A stretch of 64,000 bases of DNA from Streptomyces cellostaticus (GTDB lineage Bacteria; Actinomycetota; Actinomycetes; Streptomycetales; Streptomycetaceae): NCBI RefSeq assembly GCF_023630175.1, contig NZ_JALLIN010000002.1:62001-126000 (forward strand), given 5' to 3'. The notes under the pieces were generated by a model. It was not told the origin of the DNA. It was given only the letters and a program-made list of their open reading frames with translations, and did no database searches. The first letter of the stretch is position 1; every line of letters begins with the position of its first letter. The position numbers were made by a program, and so were the translations under genes. Positions 28,706 through 39,234 of the stretch are shown here, one piece after another.

Positions 28706-29763
28706 GAACTCGCTACCTCTCGCAGTCGCTCTGCCGCGGCTTCCGGCGGCACGTCGTTGATGAACACGTTCATGCCGGACTCGGAACCCGCGAGGAACTT
28801 CAGCTTGCCGGAAGTGCGGCGGACGGTGAAAAGCTCGAGGTGCAGGGCGAAGTCGTCCCGCGTCACGCCGTCGAACTCCTCCAGCGCGCCGAACGGGGCC
28901 TGGTGCCAGGCCGCGATGTACGGCGTCGGAGGTTCACCCTCGCCGAAGATTCGGTCGAAGCGCTGCAAGAGTTCCAGATGGAGCTGGGGGAATTCTGTGC
29001 GCGCCGCCTCGTCCAGGGCCGGCAGATCGGGCACGCGCCGCTTGGGGTACAGGTGGACCTCGTACGGCCAGTGCGCCGCGTGGGGCACGAAGGCGGCCCA
29101 GTGTTCACCCTCAAGGACGACCCGCTCGTCGGCGAGTTCCCGGGCCAGGACGTCGTCGAACAGGTTCCGCCCGCCGGTGGCCTGCTTGTGGGCGGCGAGC
29201 GAGCGGAGCATCTGCGCGGTGCGCGGCGTGGTGAAGGGGTAGGCGTAGATCTGTCCGTGCGGGTGCTGCAGGGTCACGCCGATCTCGGCACCCCGGTTCT
29301 CAAAACAGAACACCTGCTCGACGGAGGGCAGATGCGACAGCTCGGAGGTGCGGTCCGTCCAGGCGTCCAGGACCAGCCGCGCCTGGTCCTCGGTGAGGCC
29401 GGCGAAGGAGGCGTCGTGGTCGGAGGTGAAGCAGACCACCTCGCAGCGGCCGGAGTCGCCGGCGAGCGAGGGGAAGCGGTTCTCGAAGACGGCCACGTCG
29501 TACGAGGAGTCGGGGATCTCGCTGAGCCGCTCGCCACGGGTCGGGCACAGCGGGCACTGGTCGGCCGGCGGGTGGTAGGTGCGGCCCTGGCGGTGCGAGG
29601 CGACGGCGACCGAGTCGCCGAGCAGCGGGTCGCGGCGGATCTCGGAGGTGGTGACCGTGGCGTCCAGCGGGCGGCGGTCGGCGACGTCCCGCACGGTGTC
29701 GTCCCGGAGGTCGTAGTAGATCAGCTCGCGGCCGTCGGCCAGCCGGGTCGAGGTCTTCTTCAC
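28702..29763 (-). CDS. galT: Galactose-1-phosphate uridylyltransferase
   Basis: Encodes 353 residues from the GTG at 29763, preceded by AAGGAG; the longer open frame upstream lies in the promoter region. It exchanges galactose-1-P with UDP-glucose. The active-site His-Pro-His is in [16 protein letters not shown], and the zinc-binding pair is in [23 protein letters not shown] and YEVHLYPKR are further family marks. It is the first gene of the gal operon. The 180-bp divergent region to the symporter is AT-rich for this genome and carries repeated 12-mers likely to be regulator sites. Confidence 0.96.
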   Translation of the reverse strand: MKKTSTRLADGRELIYYDLRDDTVRDVADRRPLDATVTTSEIRRDPLLGDSVAVASHRQGRTYHPPADQCPLCPTRGERLSEIPDSSYDVAVFENRFPSLAGDSGRCEVVCFTSDHDASFAGLTEDQARLVLDAWTDRTSELSHLPSVEQVFCFENRGAEIGVTLQHPHGQIYAYPFTTPRTAQMLRSLAAHKQATGGRNLFDDVLARELADERVVLEGEHWAAFVPHAAHWPYEVHLYPKRRVPDLPALDEAARTEFPQLHLELLQRFDRIFGEGEPPTPYIAAWHQAPFGALEEFDGVTRDDFALHLELFTVRRTSGKLKFLAGSESGMNVFINDVPPEAAAERLREVASS

Positions 29764-29799
29764 GCCGGACTCCTTCTCGTCCCGGTCCCATGCACTCAA

Positions 29800-29857
29800 C
29801 ACAATCAAACATAACAGATCACAACCCGACATCACCTCGCACGATCACAATCAAACA
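29800..29857. promoter_or_regulatory. Repeated CACAATCAAACA motifs in the gal/symporter divergent region
   Basis: The 12-mer CACAATCAAACA occurs identically at 29800-29811 and 29846-29857 (TGTTTGATTGTG on the galT strand), and a degenerate CACAACCCGACA lies between (from 29820). The segment is strikingly AT-rich. These are candidate operators for a DeoR- or LacI-type sugar regulator controlling galT and the symporter. Confidence 0.6.
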
Positions 29858-29942
29858 AAGAGCACCATCAGAAGTGTTCAATTGCTGAGCACAGAGGCGT
29901 AGGTTCCGCTCTGGATCAGTTCGCGCGACGAAGCGAGTTCTC

Positions 29943-31634
29943 ATGCAAACCCCCACAGACGCCCCCACCTATCTGGCGGCGGAGCTACGGCTCCCCACCA
30001 ACTGGCTGGACTACACGATCCTGGCGATCTACTTCATCGTCGTTCTCGGCATCGGCTTCGCGGCCCGTCGGTCCGTCAGGACCAGCCTCGACTTCTTCCT
30101 CTCCGGACGTTCCCTGCCCGCCTGGATCACCGGCCTCGCCTTCATCTCGGCGAACCTGGCGGCCACCGAGATCCTGGGCATGGCCGCCAACAGCGCCCAG
30201 TACGGCGCGTACACCGTGCACTGGTACTGGATCGGCGCCATCCCCGCCATGGTCTTCCTGGGCCTGGTGATGATGCCCTTCTACTACGGCAGCAAGGTCC
30301 GCTCGGTCCCCGAGTTCCTGCTGCTGCGCTTCGACCGGGCCGCCCACCTGCTCAGTTCGATCCTGTTCGCCTTCGCCGCCATCCTGATCGCGGGCGTCAA
30401 CCTCTACGCCCTCGCGATCGTGGTGGAGGCCCTGCTCGGCTGGCCGGAGTGGGTCGCCATCGTGGTCGCCGGCGCCTTCGTGCTCGCGTACATCACGCTG
30501 GGCGGCCTGTCCTCGGCGATCTACAACGAGGTGCTCCAGTTCTTCGTGATCCTGGCCGCCCTCATCCCGATCACCGTCCTCGGCCTGAAGAAGGTCGGCG
30601 GCTGGGGCGGCCTGACCGACAAGCTCACCGCCTCCCACGGGGAGAACTTCACCACCGCCTGGGGCGGCACCGGCATCGGCAGCACCAACCCGCTGGGCGC
30701 CAACTGGCTGACCATCGTGCTCGGCCTCGGTTTCGTGCTCTCCTTCGGCTACTGGACCACCAACTTCGCCGAGGTGCAGCGCGCCCTGTCCGCGAAGAAC
30801 CTCTCGGCGGGGCAGCGGACACCGCTGATCGCCGCCTACCCGAAGATCTTCATCGTCTTCCTGGTGATGATCCCCGGCCTGGTGGCCGCGGCGCTCATCC
30901 CGAACTTCGGCGCCTCGGGCTCCGGCTACCAGTACAACGACGCCATCCCCTACCTGATGCAGGAACTGCTGCCCAACGGGGTGCTCGGCATCGCGGTCAC
31001 CGGTCTGCTGGCCGCGTTCATGGCGGGCATGGCGGCGAACGTGTCGTCCTTCAACACGGTGTTCACCACCGACATCTGGGAGAAGTACGTGGTGCCGGGC
31101 CGGGAGGACCGGTACTACGTCCGCTTCGGCCGCCTGATCACCGTCATCGGGGTCTGCGCCTCCGTCGGCACGGCGTTCCTGGCGTCCTCGTTCTCCAACA
31201 TCATGGCGTACCTGCAGACACTGTTCTCCTTCTTCAACGTGCCGATGTTCGTCGTCTTCATCGTCGGCATGTTCTGGAAGCGCGCGTCCGCCAAGTCCGG
31301 TTTCTGGGGGCTGCTCGCCGGCACCGTGACCGCGATGGTCAACTACTTCGTCTTCTACAAGAAGGGCATCGTCTCCCTGCCCACCGACCAGGGCGCGAAC
31401 TTCGTCTCCGCGATCGCCGGTTTCGTCGCCGGTGCCATCGTCATGTTCGCCGTGTCCCTGTTCACCAGGCCCAAGCCGGCGCAGGAGCTGCGGGGCCTGG
31501 TCTACGGCACCCGCTCCCCCGGCATGGCCGAGCCGCCCGCCCCGGGCGACGACGCCTGGTACCGCAAGCCGGCCCTGCTGGGCTGGGGTGCGGTCGTGCT
31601 CGCCGCCGCCTGCTACATCCCGTTCTCGTTCTGA
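29943..31634 (+). CDS. Sodium:solute symporter (SSS family), probable galactose/glucose uptake
   Basis: Encodes 563 residues with about 14 transmembrane segments. The SSS-family hallmarks are present: DFFLSGRSLPAW, ISANLAATEILGMAAN (sodium site region), GSKVRSVPEFLLLRF, YITLGGLSSAIYNEVLQFF (the sugar-symporter type G-G-L-x-A motif) and NVSSFNTVFTTDIWEKYV. Divergence from galTEK and shared 12-mer sites support galactose, or a related hexose, as substrate; this is inference. A two-TM protein gene follows 21 bp downstream and is probably cotranscribed. Confidence 0.92.
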   Translation: MQTPTDAPTYLAAELRLPTNWLDYTILAIYFIVVLGIGFAARRSVRTSLDFFLSGRSLPAWITGLAFISANLAATEILGMAANSAQYGAYTVHWYWIGAIPAMVFLGLVMMPFYYGSKVRSVPEFLLLRFDRAAHLLSSILFAFAAILIAGVNLYALAIVVEALLGWPEWVAIVVAGAFVLAYITLGGLSSAIYNEVLQFFVILAALIPITVLGLKKVGGWGGLTDKLTASHGENFTTAWGGTGIGSTNPLGANWLTIVLGLGFVLSFGYWTTNFAEVQRALSAKNLSAGQRTPLIAAYPKIFIVFLVMIPGLVAAALIPNFGASGSGYQYNDAIPYLMQELLPNGVLGIAVTGLLAAFMAGMAANVSSFNTVFTTDIWEKYVVPGREDRYYVRFGRLITVIGVCASVGTAFLASSFSNIMAYLQTLFSFFNVPMFVVFIVGMFWKRASAKSGFWGLLAGTVTAMVNYFVFYKKGIVSLPTDQGANFVSAIAGFVAGAIVMFAVSLFTRPKPAQELRGLVYGTRSPGMAEPPAPGDDAWYRKPALLGWGAVVLAAACYIPFSF

Positions 31635-31655
31635 CGCGGGAGGACCGAGGAAATC

Positions 31656-32006
31656 ATGACCGAACAGCCCGGACAGCCCGACCACCCCGGCCGGCACCAC
31701 CACTACACCGAGGACGACGTCGCGCGTGACGTCACCGACCTGGAGGCCAAGTCGGCGACCGCCGCCCGCATCTTCGACCTGCGCCGCATCATCGGCGGCC
31801 TGTTCGTCGTCTACGGCGTCATCGTGACCGTCGTCGGCATCACCGACTCGCAGTCCGCCATCGACAAGGCCCAGGGCGTCAACATCAACCTGTGGACCGG
31901 GATCGGCATGCTGCTGCTGGGCGGCGTGTTCCTGGCCTGGCTGAAGCTGCGGCCCACGCCACCGCCGCCCCCGGAGGGGCTGCCGGAGGAGGAGGAGCCG
32001 GCCTAG
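31656..32006 (+). CDS. Small two-TM membrane protein linked to the symporter
   Basis: Encodes 116 residues from ATG 31656. The N-terminal 45 residues are polar, with a His-rich patch (HPGRHHHYTEDDVARD). Two hydrophobic helices follow, IIGGLFVVYGVIVTVVGI (about 48-65) and LWTGIGMLLLGGVFLAWLKL (about 79-98), separated by a short loop. The end is Pro/Glu-rich. I know similar unnamed proteins directly after SSS transporters in actinobacteria; a role as an accessory subunit is inference. The stop codon forms the first bases of the 164-bp palindromic element. Confidence 0.7.
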   Translation: MTEQPGQPDHPGRHHHYTEDDVARDVTDLEAKSATAARIFDLRRIIGGLFVVYGVIVTVVGITDSQSAIDKAQGVNINLWTGIGMLLLGGVFLAWLKLRPTPPPPPEGLPEEEEPA

Positions 32007-32168
32007 TGCTGTGACCGGAAAGGTCTACCGGAAGGCTCGCGGCGTCCGGTGCGGTGCAGCGCAAGGCGGAGCATCGCCCGCGTACCGGACGTACTCGGGT
32101 GATGCGACAACGCGGCGCGGTGCCGTGCCGGGCGCCGCGAGCCGGTGAACCCTTCCGGTCGCAGCACT
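32005..32168. repeat. 164-bp imperfect palindromic intergenic element (MITE-like)
   Basis: The outer arms start AGTGCTGTGACCGGAA (32005) and end TTCCGGTCGCAGCACT (32168), and pairing continues inwards through GGCTCGCGGCG, GGTGCGGTG-type and GCATCGCCCGCGTAC segments to a centre near 32086. Nearly the whole element can fold into one hairpin of about 75 bp. It sits between convergent genes and starts in the stop codon of the upstream one. From memory, sequences with this core recur in intergenic regions of Streptomyces genomes. No transposase or target duplication is visible. Confidence 0.8.
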
Positions 32169-32243
32169 GGCCGCCGCGCCCGTCCGCGGCCGCGTGGGAG
32201 CCGGTCGCGCCCACGCGGCCGAGCCGTGCGTCGGCACAAGTCC

Positions 32244-32930
32244 TCAGGCAGGACCGGCGTCCGGATACGCACCGGCCCGGTCCAGCAGGCCGGTGCGAGC
32301 GGCCAGGGCCGCCGCCTCCAGCCGGGAGCCGACGCCCAGCTTCATCAGCACCCGCTGGACGTGCGTGCGCGCGGTGCTCGGCGCGATGCCCATGCCGGCC
32401 GCGATCACCCGGGTGTCCTCCCCGTCGGCGACCCGGACCAGCACCTGCACCTCACGGGGTGTCAGCAGCTCCAGCAGGCGCTGCCCCTCGTCGTCCGGCT
32501 GGGCCGCCGGGTTCAGCAGTTCGCCGAAGGCCCCCTGCAGGAGCTGCGGTGCCACCGCCGCCTCACCCGCCCGGGCCTTCATGATCGCCCGCTCGACACC
32601 CTCGATGCGCTCGTCGTGCCGTACGTAACCGCAGGCCCCCGCCGCGAACGCGGCCGCGATGCCCCGCGGCGACGGAACCGGGCCCAGCACCAGGACCGCC
32701 ACCTGCGGCCGGTCCCGCTTGATCTTCACAACCGGGTCGAAGGCGCCCGGCTCGGCGGGAGCCGCCGTGCCCAGCAGGCACACCTCGGGCGCCCGTGAGA
32801 TCACCAGGTCCGCCGCGCCCGCGGCCGGCGCCGCCGCCGCGAGCACCCGGTGCCCGCGCAGCTTCAGTGCCGACGCCAGCGCCTCCGCGAGCAGGCGATG
32901 GTCGTCGACGACCATGAGCCGCACTCCCAT
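32244..32930 (-). CDS. LuxR-type regulator with degenerate receiver domain
   Basis: Encodes 228 residues from ATG 32930. The N-terminus is receiver-like and keeps the acidic pair (MVVDDHRLLAE). The phospho-acceptor strand reads EVCLLGTAAP with Gly in place of Asp, the Thr/Ser strand reads VLVLGPV, and the Lys strand reads YVRHDER. The three catalytic positions of a receiver are therefore missing. The LuxR HTH is intact: LTPREVQVLVRVADGEDTRVIAAGM and TARTHVQRVLMKLGVGSR, in parts. It is probably a phosphorylation-independent regulator. No kinase is adjacent. Confidence 0.87.
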   Translation of the reverse strand: MGVRLMVVDDHRLLAEALASALKLRGHRVLAAAAPAAGAADLVISRAPEVCLLGTAAPAEPGAFDPVVKIKRDRPQVAVLVLGPVPSPRGIAAAFAAGACGYVRHDERIEGVERAIMKARAGEAAVAPQLLQGAFGELLNPAAQPDDEGQRLLELLTPREVQVLVRVADGEDTRVIAAGMGIAPSTARTHVQRVLMKLGVGSRLEAAALAARTGLLDRAGAYPDAGPA

Positions 32931-33075
32931 TGAGCAACCCCCCAGCCCTCCCCCATGGATGCCCCACTATGGACGCCCACCGGTCCACCACGACAGAGGG
33001 CCCCCCGGCACCCCGCCCTTCATGCCCCCGGAAGCTACACGCTTGTTCGACGTCGCGCTGCCCGTATGAAGGAGA

Positions 33076-33105
33076 AGTGCCCCGGATAGTGAAATCCGGG
33101 GCACT
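33076..33105 (-). terminator. Hairpin terminator after the first PQQ-type gene
   Basis: AGTGCCCCGGAT (33076-33087) pairs perfectly with ATCCGGGGCACT (33094-33105) around a 6-nt loop, 56 bp past the stop of the 33161-35197 gene. Confidence 0.8.
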
Positions 33106-33160
33106 CCCTGGTAATCCCTCGCATTCGTCCCGGTGCCGGTGCGCGCGCCGGGACGGACGG

Positions 33161-35197
33161 TCAGCCGCCCGCGCCGAACGCGAGCAGCAGGTAGTCCTTG
33201 CCGTACGTGGACTTGTGCGCGTACACGGCCGACATGTAGAGGCGGCCCTTGCCGTACAGGATCTCCGCGTACTCGGGGAGCATCGTGACCTCGGCCCGCC
33301 GCACGCTCTCGGTGGCCGGGTTCTCCAGCAGCGTGGTCGCCTTGAAGGACGGACCGCCGAGGGTGACGATCCGGCCGCCCTTGTTGTACGGCGGGTGCTT
33401 GTAGGCGATCAGGTTGCCGCCGTCCATGCGCAGTGGGGAGAGCGTGTAGCCGTCACCGGCCTCGGCGCGCTGGCCGGTCTGCTTGCCGGTGGCCAGGTCG
33501 AAGACGACGATCTCGTTGGTCTTGCTGTAGTCGCCGTCGCCGTCGTGCTCCTCGGTCGGCACGTACAGCCTGCCGTTTCCGGCCACGACCTCCCGGCAGT
33601 CCTCGACCCGGGTGATGCTGTCGCAGCGGCCGGCGTAGGTGTCGGAGGGCGCGGAGATCCGGGTGAGCAGCTTGCCGGTCTTGTTGTCGATGGAGAAGTA
33701 GTCCGAGATGCCGCTGCCGTCGTCGGCGCTGTCACCGACGTCGGCGGCCACCACCAGCGGATCGGTGGAGACGATGCCGGCGTACTCGATGCCCGCGGTC
33801 ATCCTGTAGTCCGAGATGACCTTCCCGGACGTCGGGTCGATGGTCTGGATGTGGAGCTGGCGGTCGCCGTAGCTGCCGCACTTGCGCACCGCGACGAGCT
33901 TGGGGCCGCCGCCGTACCCGGCGTCCACGCAGGAGTCCTCCGGCTTGGGCTGCCAGAGCGCCTTGCCGGTGCCGATGTCGAACGCGGCGCCGCCGTTGCT
34001 GCTGCCGACCGCGACGGTGTGCTGAGAGACCGTCACGTTGTGCAGGTTGGCCTCGTAGTCACCGTTCTTGACCGTCTTGGTCCAGAGCCTGGTGCCCTTG
34101 TCGAGGTCGATGGCGGCGACCTGGCTGCAGCCCTCGCTGGAACCCTTCTTGGGCATCCTCGGCTGGAAGACGACGGCGGTCTTGTTGTCCTCGGTGACGT
34201 GCTTGCTGGCCGTGCACACCGGGCCGGGCAGCTTGACGGTCCACATCTCGGTGCCCGCCGCGGGGTTGTAGCCGACGATCTCCGCCACGCCGCTCTTGGC
34301 GTACACGGAGTCGGTCAGCCAGGAGCCCGAGGTGACGACGGTGTCCTTCGTCTGGGGCATGTCGACCTGGAAGAGCACCTTGGACGCGGGGTCCGAGGGC
34401 ACCTTCTCCGTGCCGCCCGCGGACGTGCCGCCGGTGGTGTCGTCCTTGCCGCCCTTGCCGCCGCTGGAGCTGGCGGTCTCGTCCTTCTTGCCGTCGCCGC
34501 CGGTGGACTTGGCGTACCAGACGCCGCCGCCGACGATCAGCGCGATGGCGACGACCGCCGCGACGATGATGACGAGGGCGGTGGTGTTCCGGCCGCCGCC
34601 GGACCGCCCGGGCGGTGCCGGCATCGGCACGGTGGGGCCGCCCGGGTAGCCGTAGCCCGGCTGCTGGGCGTACGGGCCCATGGGCGGGGCCGGCTGCGCG
34701 TAGGGGTTCGGCTGCGCGCCGGGGTAGCCGTAGCCGGGCTGCGGCTGGGGCGGCTGCGGAGCTTGCGGAGCCTGGGGGAAGCCGTAACCCGGCTGGGGCG
34801 GCTGCGGAGCTTGCGGAGCCTGGGGGAAGCCGTAACCCGGCTGCGGGGCCTGCGGGTAGCCGTAGCCCGGCTGGGGCTGGGGCGGCTGCGGAGCCTGGGG
34901 CGCCTGGGGCGCCTGCGGGTAGCCGTAGCCGGGCTGCGGGCCCTTCTGCAGACCGGGCGGGGCCGCGGGCGCCGGCGGGGCGGCAGGGGTGGTCTCCGGG
35001 GCGGGGGGACCCTGCGGGCCGGCGGGCGGTGTGGCCGGGGTGCCCTGCCCGGCGGGCGGCGTGGCCGGGGTCTCCGGGGCGGGGGGCGGCGTGGCCGGGG
35101 CGCCCGGGGTCTCCGGGCCGGCGGGCGGCTGGTCCTGGGGCGGACCGAAACCACCCTGCGGCGGGGGCTGGTTCGGCGGCGGGGGCGGCTGGGTCAT
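33161..35197 (-). CDS. Membrane-anchored PQQ-like beta-propeller protein with QPGYGFP repeats
   Basis: Encodes 678 residues. Residues 1-195 are an intrinsically disordered Pro/Gln/Gly/Tyr-rich cytoplasmic tail with repeated QPGYGYP and QPGYGFP units. One TM helix follows (ALVIIVAAVVAIALIVGGGVWYA, in part), about residues 204-226. The remaining 440 residues are extracytoplasmic and show PQQ-like propeller blades, such as VAAIDLDKGTRLWTKTV, FDIGTGKALWQPKPEDS and FDLATGKQTGQ. Paired Cys residues are scattered (SCVDAGYGG, VRKCGSYG, GRCDSITRVEDCRE), suggesting disulphides. No quinone-site signature is obvious, so this is probably a protein-interaction propeller. It is a paralogue of the gene 67 bp upstream. 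Confidence 0.85.
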   Translation of the reverse strand: MTQPPPPPNQPPPQGGFGPPQDQPPAGPETPGAPATPPPAPETPATPPAGQGTPATPPAGPQGPPAPETTPAAPPAPAAPPGLQKGPQPGYGYPQAPQAPQAPQPPQPQPGYGYPQAPQPGYGFPQAPQAPQPPQPGYGFPQAPQAPQPPQPQPGYGYPGAQPNPYAQPAPPMGPYAQQPGYGYPGGPTVPMPAPPGRSGGGRNTTALVIIVAAVVAIALIVGGGVWYAKSTGGDGKKDETASSSGGKGGKDDTTGGTSAGGTEKVPSDPASKVLFQVDMPQTKDTVVTSGSWLTDSVYAKSGVAEIVGYNPAAGTEMWTVKLPGPVCTASKHVTEDNKTAVVFQPRMPKKGSSEGCSQVAAIDLDKGTRLWTKTVKNGDYEANLHNVTVSQHTVAVGSSNGGAAFDIGTGKALWQPKPEDSCVDAGYGGGPKLVAVRKCGSYGDRQLHIQTIDPTSGKVISDYRMTAGIEYAGIVSTDPLVVAADVGDSADDGSGISDYFSIDNKTGKLLTRISAPSDTYAGRCDSITRVEDCREVVAGNGRLYVPTEEHDGDGDYSKTNEIVVFDLATGKQTGQRAEAGDGYTLSPLRMDGGNLIAYKHPPYNKGGRIVTLGGPSFKATTLLENPATESVRRAEVTMLPEYAEILYGKGRLYMSAVYAHKSTYGKDYLLLAFGAGG
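34743..34838. repeat. Two exact tandem copies of a 48-bp (16-codon) unit
   Basis: Bases 34743-34790 are repeated exactly at 34791-34838. The unit keeps frame and encodes a 16-residue QPGYGFP-containing segment of the disordered tail. A third, diverged copy begins at 34839. Exact identity at the DNA level implies a recent duplication. Confidence 0.9.
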
Positions 35198-35264
35198 GAC
35201 GGGGGTACCTCGGTGAAGCTGTCGGGGCCTGGCGGCGAGGGGACGGTGGGAGAAGGGCCGGGGC

Positions 35265-37013
35265 TCACTTGCCGAAGGCCATCATCAGCTTCTCCTTCGA
35301 GTCGTCGTTGCCGGACAGCCGGGTGGTGGAGATGTAGAAGCGCCCGTCGGTCCAGCTCATGGCACCGTCGTAGAAGCCGTTCTCGATCCGGGCCGTGCCC
35401 GCGGGGTTCTGCTGCAGCTTGGTCGTCGTGTGCGAACCGCCGGTGGTGGGCACGGACACGATCTGGCCGCCGGCGTCGTAGGACGGGTCCACGTAGGCGA
35501 TGAGCCTGCCGTCCTCCGCCGTCAGCGGGGACATCGACTCGTCCGTCGGCGACTTCACGCGCCACTTCTCCTTGCCGTCGGCCAGGCCGATGGCGACGAT
35601 CTCGTTGGCGCTGCCGGTGGCGCTGGTGGGCAGGTAGAGCGTGTCGGAGTCGACGGCCACGCCCTGGCAGCCCTGTAGGTCGCGTTCGACGACCGCCCAG
35701 CCGCACTGCGGGGCGAACTTCTCGTTCACCTCGACCTCGGAGCGGAACTCGCCGTCCTTGGTGAAGGTGGAGATGTTCCAGGCCTTCTTGCTCTCGTTGG
35801 TCAGATAGACCACGAGCGGGTCGAGGGAGTACGCCCGGGCGACCCGCCAGCCCTTCTTGACCGGCTGCGTCCACCTGACCTTGCCGGTGGCCGGGTCGAG
35901 TTCCCGGATCTCCTCGTGCGCGTCGCTGCCGCCGGCGTTGCAGGACGCCACCTGCACCAGCCGGCCGGTGCCGCCCGCGAACGCGGTCGGGAAGCAGGCG
36001 TCGCCGTACTTCTTCTTGTCGTACAGCTTCTTGCCGCTGTCGAGGTCGTACGCCGTGCCCGACTGCGAGCGGCCCACCATCAGCGTCTTGTCGCTGACGG
36101 TCAGCTCGACGCTGCGCGCGCTGTCGAACAGCGCGCCGTCGGCGACCTCGGTGCTCCAGCCCTTCTTCCCGGTGGCCAGGTCGACCTGCTGGAGCCGGTT
36201 GCACTTGGCGCGGTCGCTGACGCCGCTCATGTAGGCCACGACGATCTTGTCGTCGGCCGACTTGCGCGGGGTGACCGAGCAGATCTTCTGCGGGAAGGTG
36301 ATCGGGGCCCAGGTGGGGTTGCCGTCGCCGACGTCGTAGGCGAAGAGCTGCTTGTACGCCGCCTTCACCGCCGTCCTGCCGGTGATCCACATGCCGGGGG
36401 CGTCGGCGCCCGAGCCGGGGGCGTCGGGTGCCGTCTTGTACCAGAGCACCTTCGCCTCGCCGGGCTTGCGGCCCTCGTTGAGGTTCTCCGGGTCCCCGCC
36501 GCCGTCGCCGCTGCCGTCACCGGGGTTGACCGGCGCGTCCGAGGCGGACTTCTTGCCGTCGTCGCTCCGCTGGGCGACCGGCTTCTTCCCGCCGTCGTCG
36601 TCGCCGCCGGTGACGGCGTAGACGGTGCCGCCGATGACGAGCAGTGCGGCCGCCGCGGCGCCGATGATCAGCGCGGTCCTCCTCCTGCCGGCGGGCGGCC
36701 GCGGCCCGCCCTGGAGGCCGCCGCCGGGGGCGCCGGGGAACTGGGGCGGCTGCTGCGGGTAGCCGTAGCCGGGCTGCGGGACGTACGGGCCCGGCTGCTG
36801 CGGCTGCCCGTAGGGGCCGGGGGCGCCGGGCGCGCCGTAGGGGCCCGGCTGGGCATAGGGTCCGGGCTGCTGCGGGTAGCCGTGACCGGGCTGGGGCCGA
36901 GGAGGCTGGGCCGGTGCCTGCGGCGGCGGGGCGCCGAACCCCCCGCCCTGCGGCGGCTGGTCCTGCGGTGCTCCGAAGCCGCCCTGCGGCGGTTGGTCGG
37001 GCGGCTGGGTCAT
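35265..37013 (-). CDS. Membrane-anchored PQQ-like beta-propeller protein (paralogue)
   Basis: Encodes 582 residues. The layout copies its neighbour: a start MTQPPDQPPQGGFGAPQDQP almost identical in style, a Pro/Gln/Gly-rich tail to about residue 108 with YGQPQQPGPY-type units, one TM helix (RTALIIGAAAAALLVIGGTVY), an Asp/Lys/Gly-rich linker, and an extracytoplasmic propeller with blades such as LQQVDLATGKKGWSTEV, AYDLDSGKKLYDKKK and ELDPATGKVRWTQPV. Cys pairs occur as in the paralogue. The two genes are on the same strand 67 bp apart and may form an operon. Function unknown; envelope sensing or cell-wall interaction is possible. Confidence 0.85.
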   Translation of the reverse strand: MTQPPDQPPQGGFGAPQDQPPQGGGFGAPPPQAPAQPPRPQPGHGYPQQPGPYAQPGPYGAPGAPGPYGQPQQPGPYVPQPGYGYPQQPPQFPGAPGGGLQGGPRPPAGRRRTALIIGAAAAALLVIGGTVYAVTGGDDDGGKKPVAQRSDDGKKSASDAPVNPGDGSGDGGGDPENLNEGRKPGEAKVLWYKTAPDAPGSGADAPGMWITGRTAVKAAYKQLFAYDVGDGNPTWAPITFPQKICSVTPRKSADDKIVVAYMSGVSDRAKCNRLQQVDLATGKKGWSTEVADGALFDSARSVELTVSDKTLMVGRSQSGTAYDLDSGKKLYDKKKYGDACFPTAFAGGTGRLVQVASCNAGGSDAHEEIRELDPATGKVRWTQPVKKGWRVARAYSLDPLVVYLTNESKKAWNISTFTKDGEFRSEVEVNEKFAPQCGWAVVERDLQGCQGVAVDSDTLYLPTSATGSANEIVAIGLADGKEKWRVKSPTDESMSPLTAEDGRLIAYVDPSYDAGGQIVSVPTTGGSHTTTKLQQNPAGTARIENGFYDGAMSWTDGRFYISTTRLSGNDDSKEKLMMAFGK

Positions 37014-37227
37014 CAGCGCTCTTCCCCCTCGTTCACTGATTTTTAGCCACGCCCCGAGGTTCGCTCACGGACCCAGGTCGTACTCATACGGTTCTCAGAC
37101 GGCTCTTTCTATCACCCGGTACCGACGGCGCAGGGGCCTGGATCCACGCCTGTTCCCAAGGGAGAACCGGGCCGTGATGCCGCCGTTACGCGCCTTCACG
37201 CCCTCTTCACCCAGCGCACGCGACAGC

Positions 37228-37259
37228 GGCGCGCGCGGTGCTTTCACGCCGCGCGCGCC
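37228..37259 (-). terminator. Hairpin terminator downstream of the ABC-F gene
   Basis: GGCGCGCGCGG (37228-37238) pairs perfectly with CCGCGCGCGCC (37249-37259) around a 10-nt loop, 24 bp past the ABC-F stop. Confidence 0.75.
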
Positions 37260-37282
37260 GCCGGAGAGCGCCTGCCCGCGGC

Positions 37283-39088
<1,806 letters not shown>

Positions 39089-39234
39089 TTCACTCCTGTG
39101 CGCGGGACTGTGTCGACACGCGGCCGCGCCGCCTGTCAGCCTTCTAGCCTAGGGCCTGTCCGACCGTTCGCGTCGTCGCCCGGAGGGCGGCCGGACGGGC
39201 TTTCGGGTCTGCGGGGACGGTGGCGCGGCCCGTC

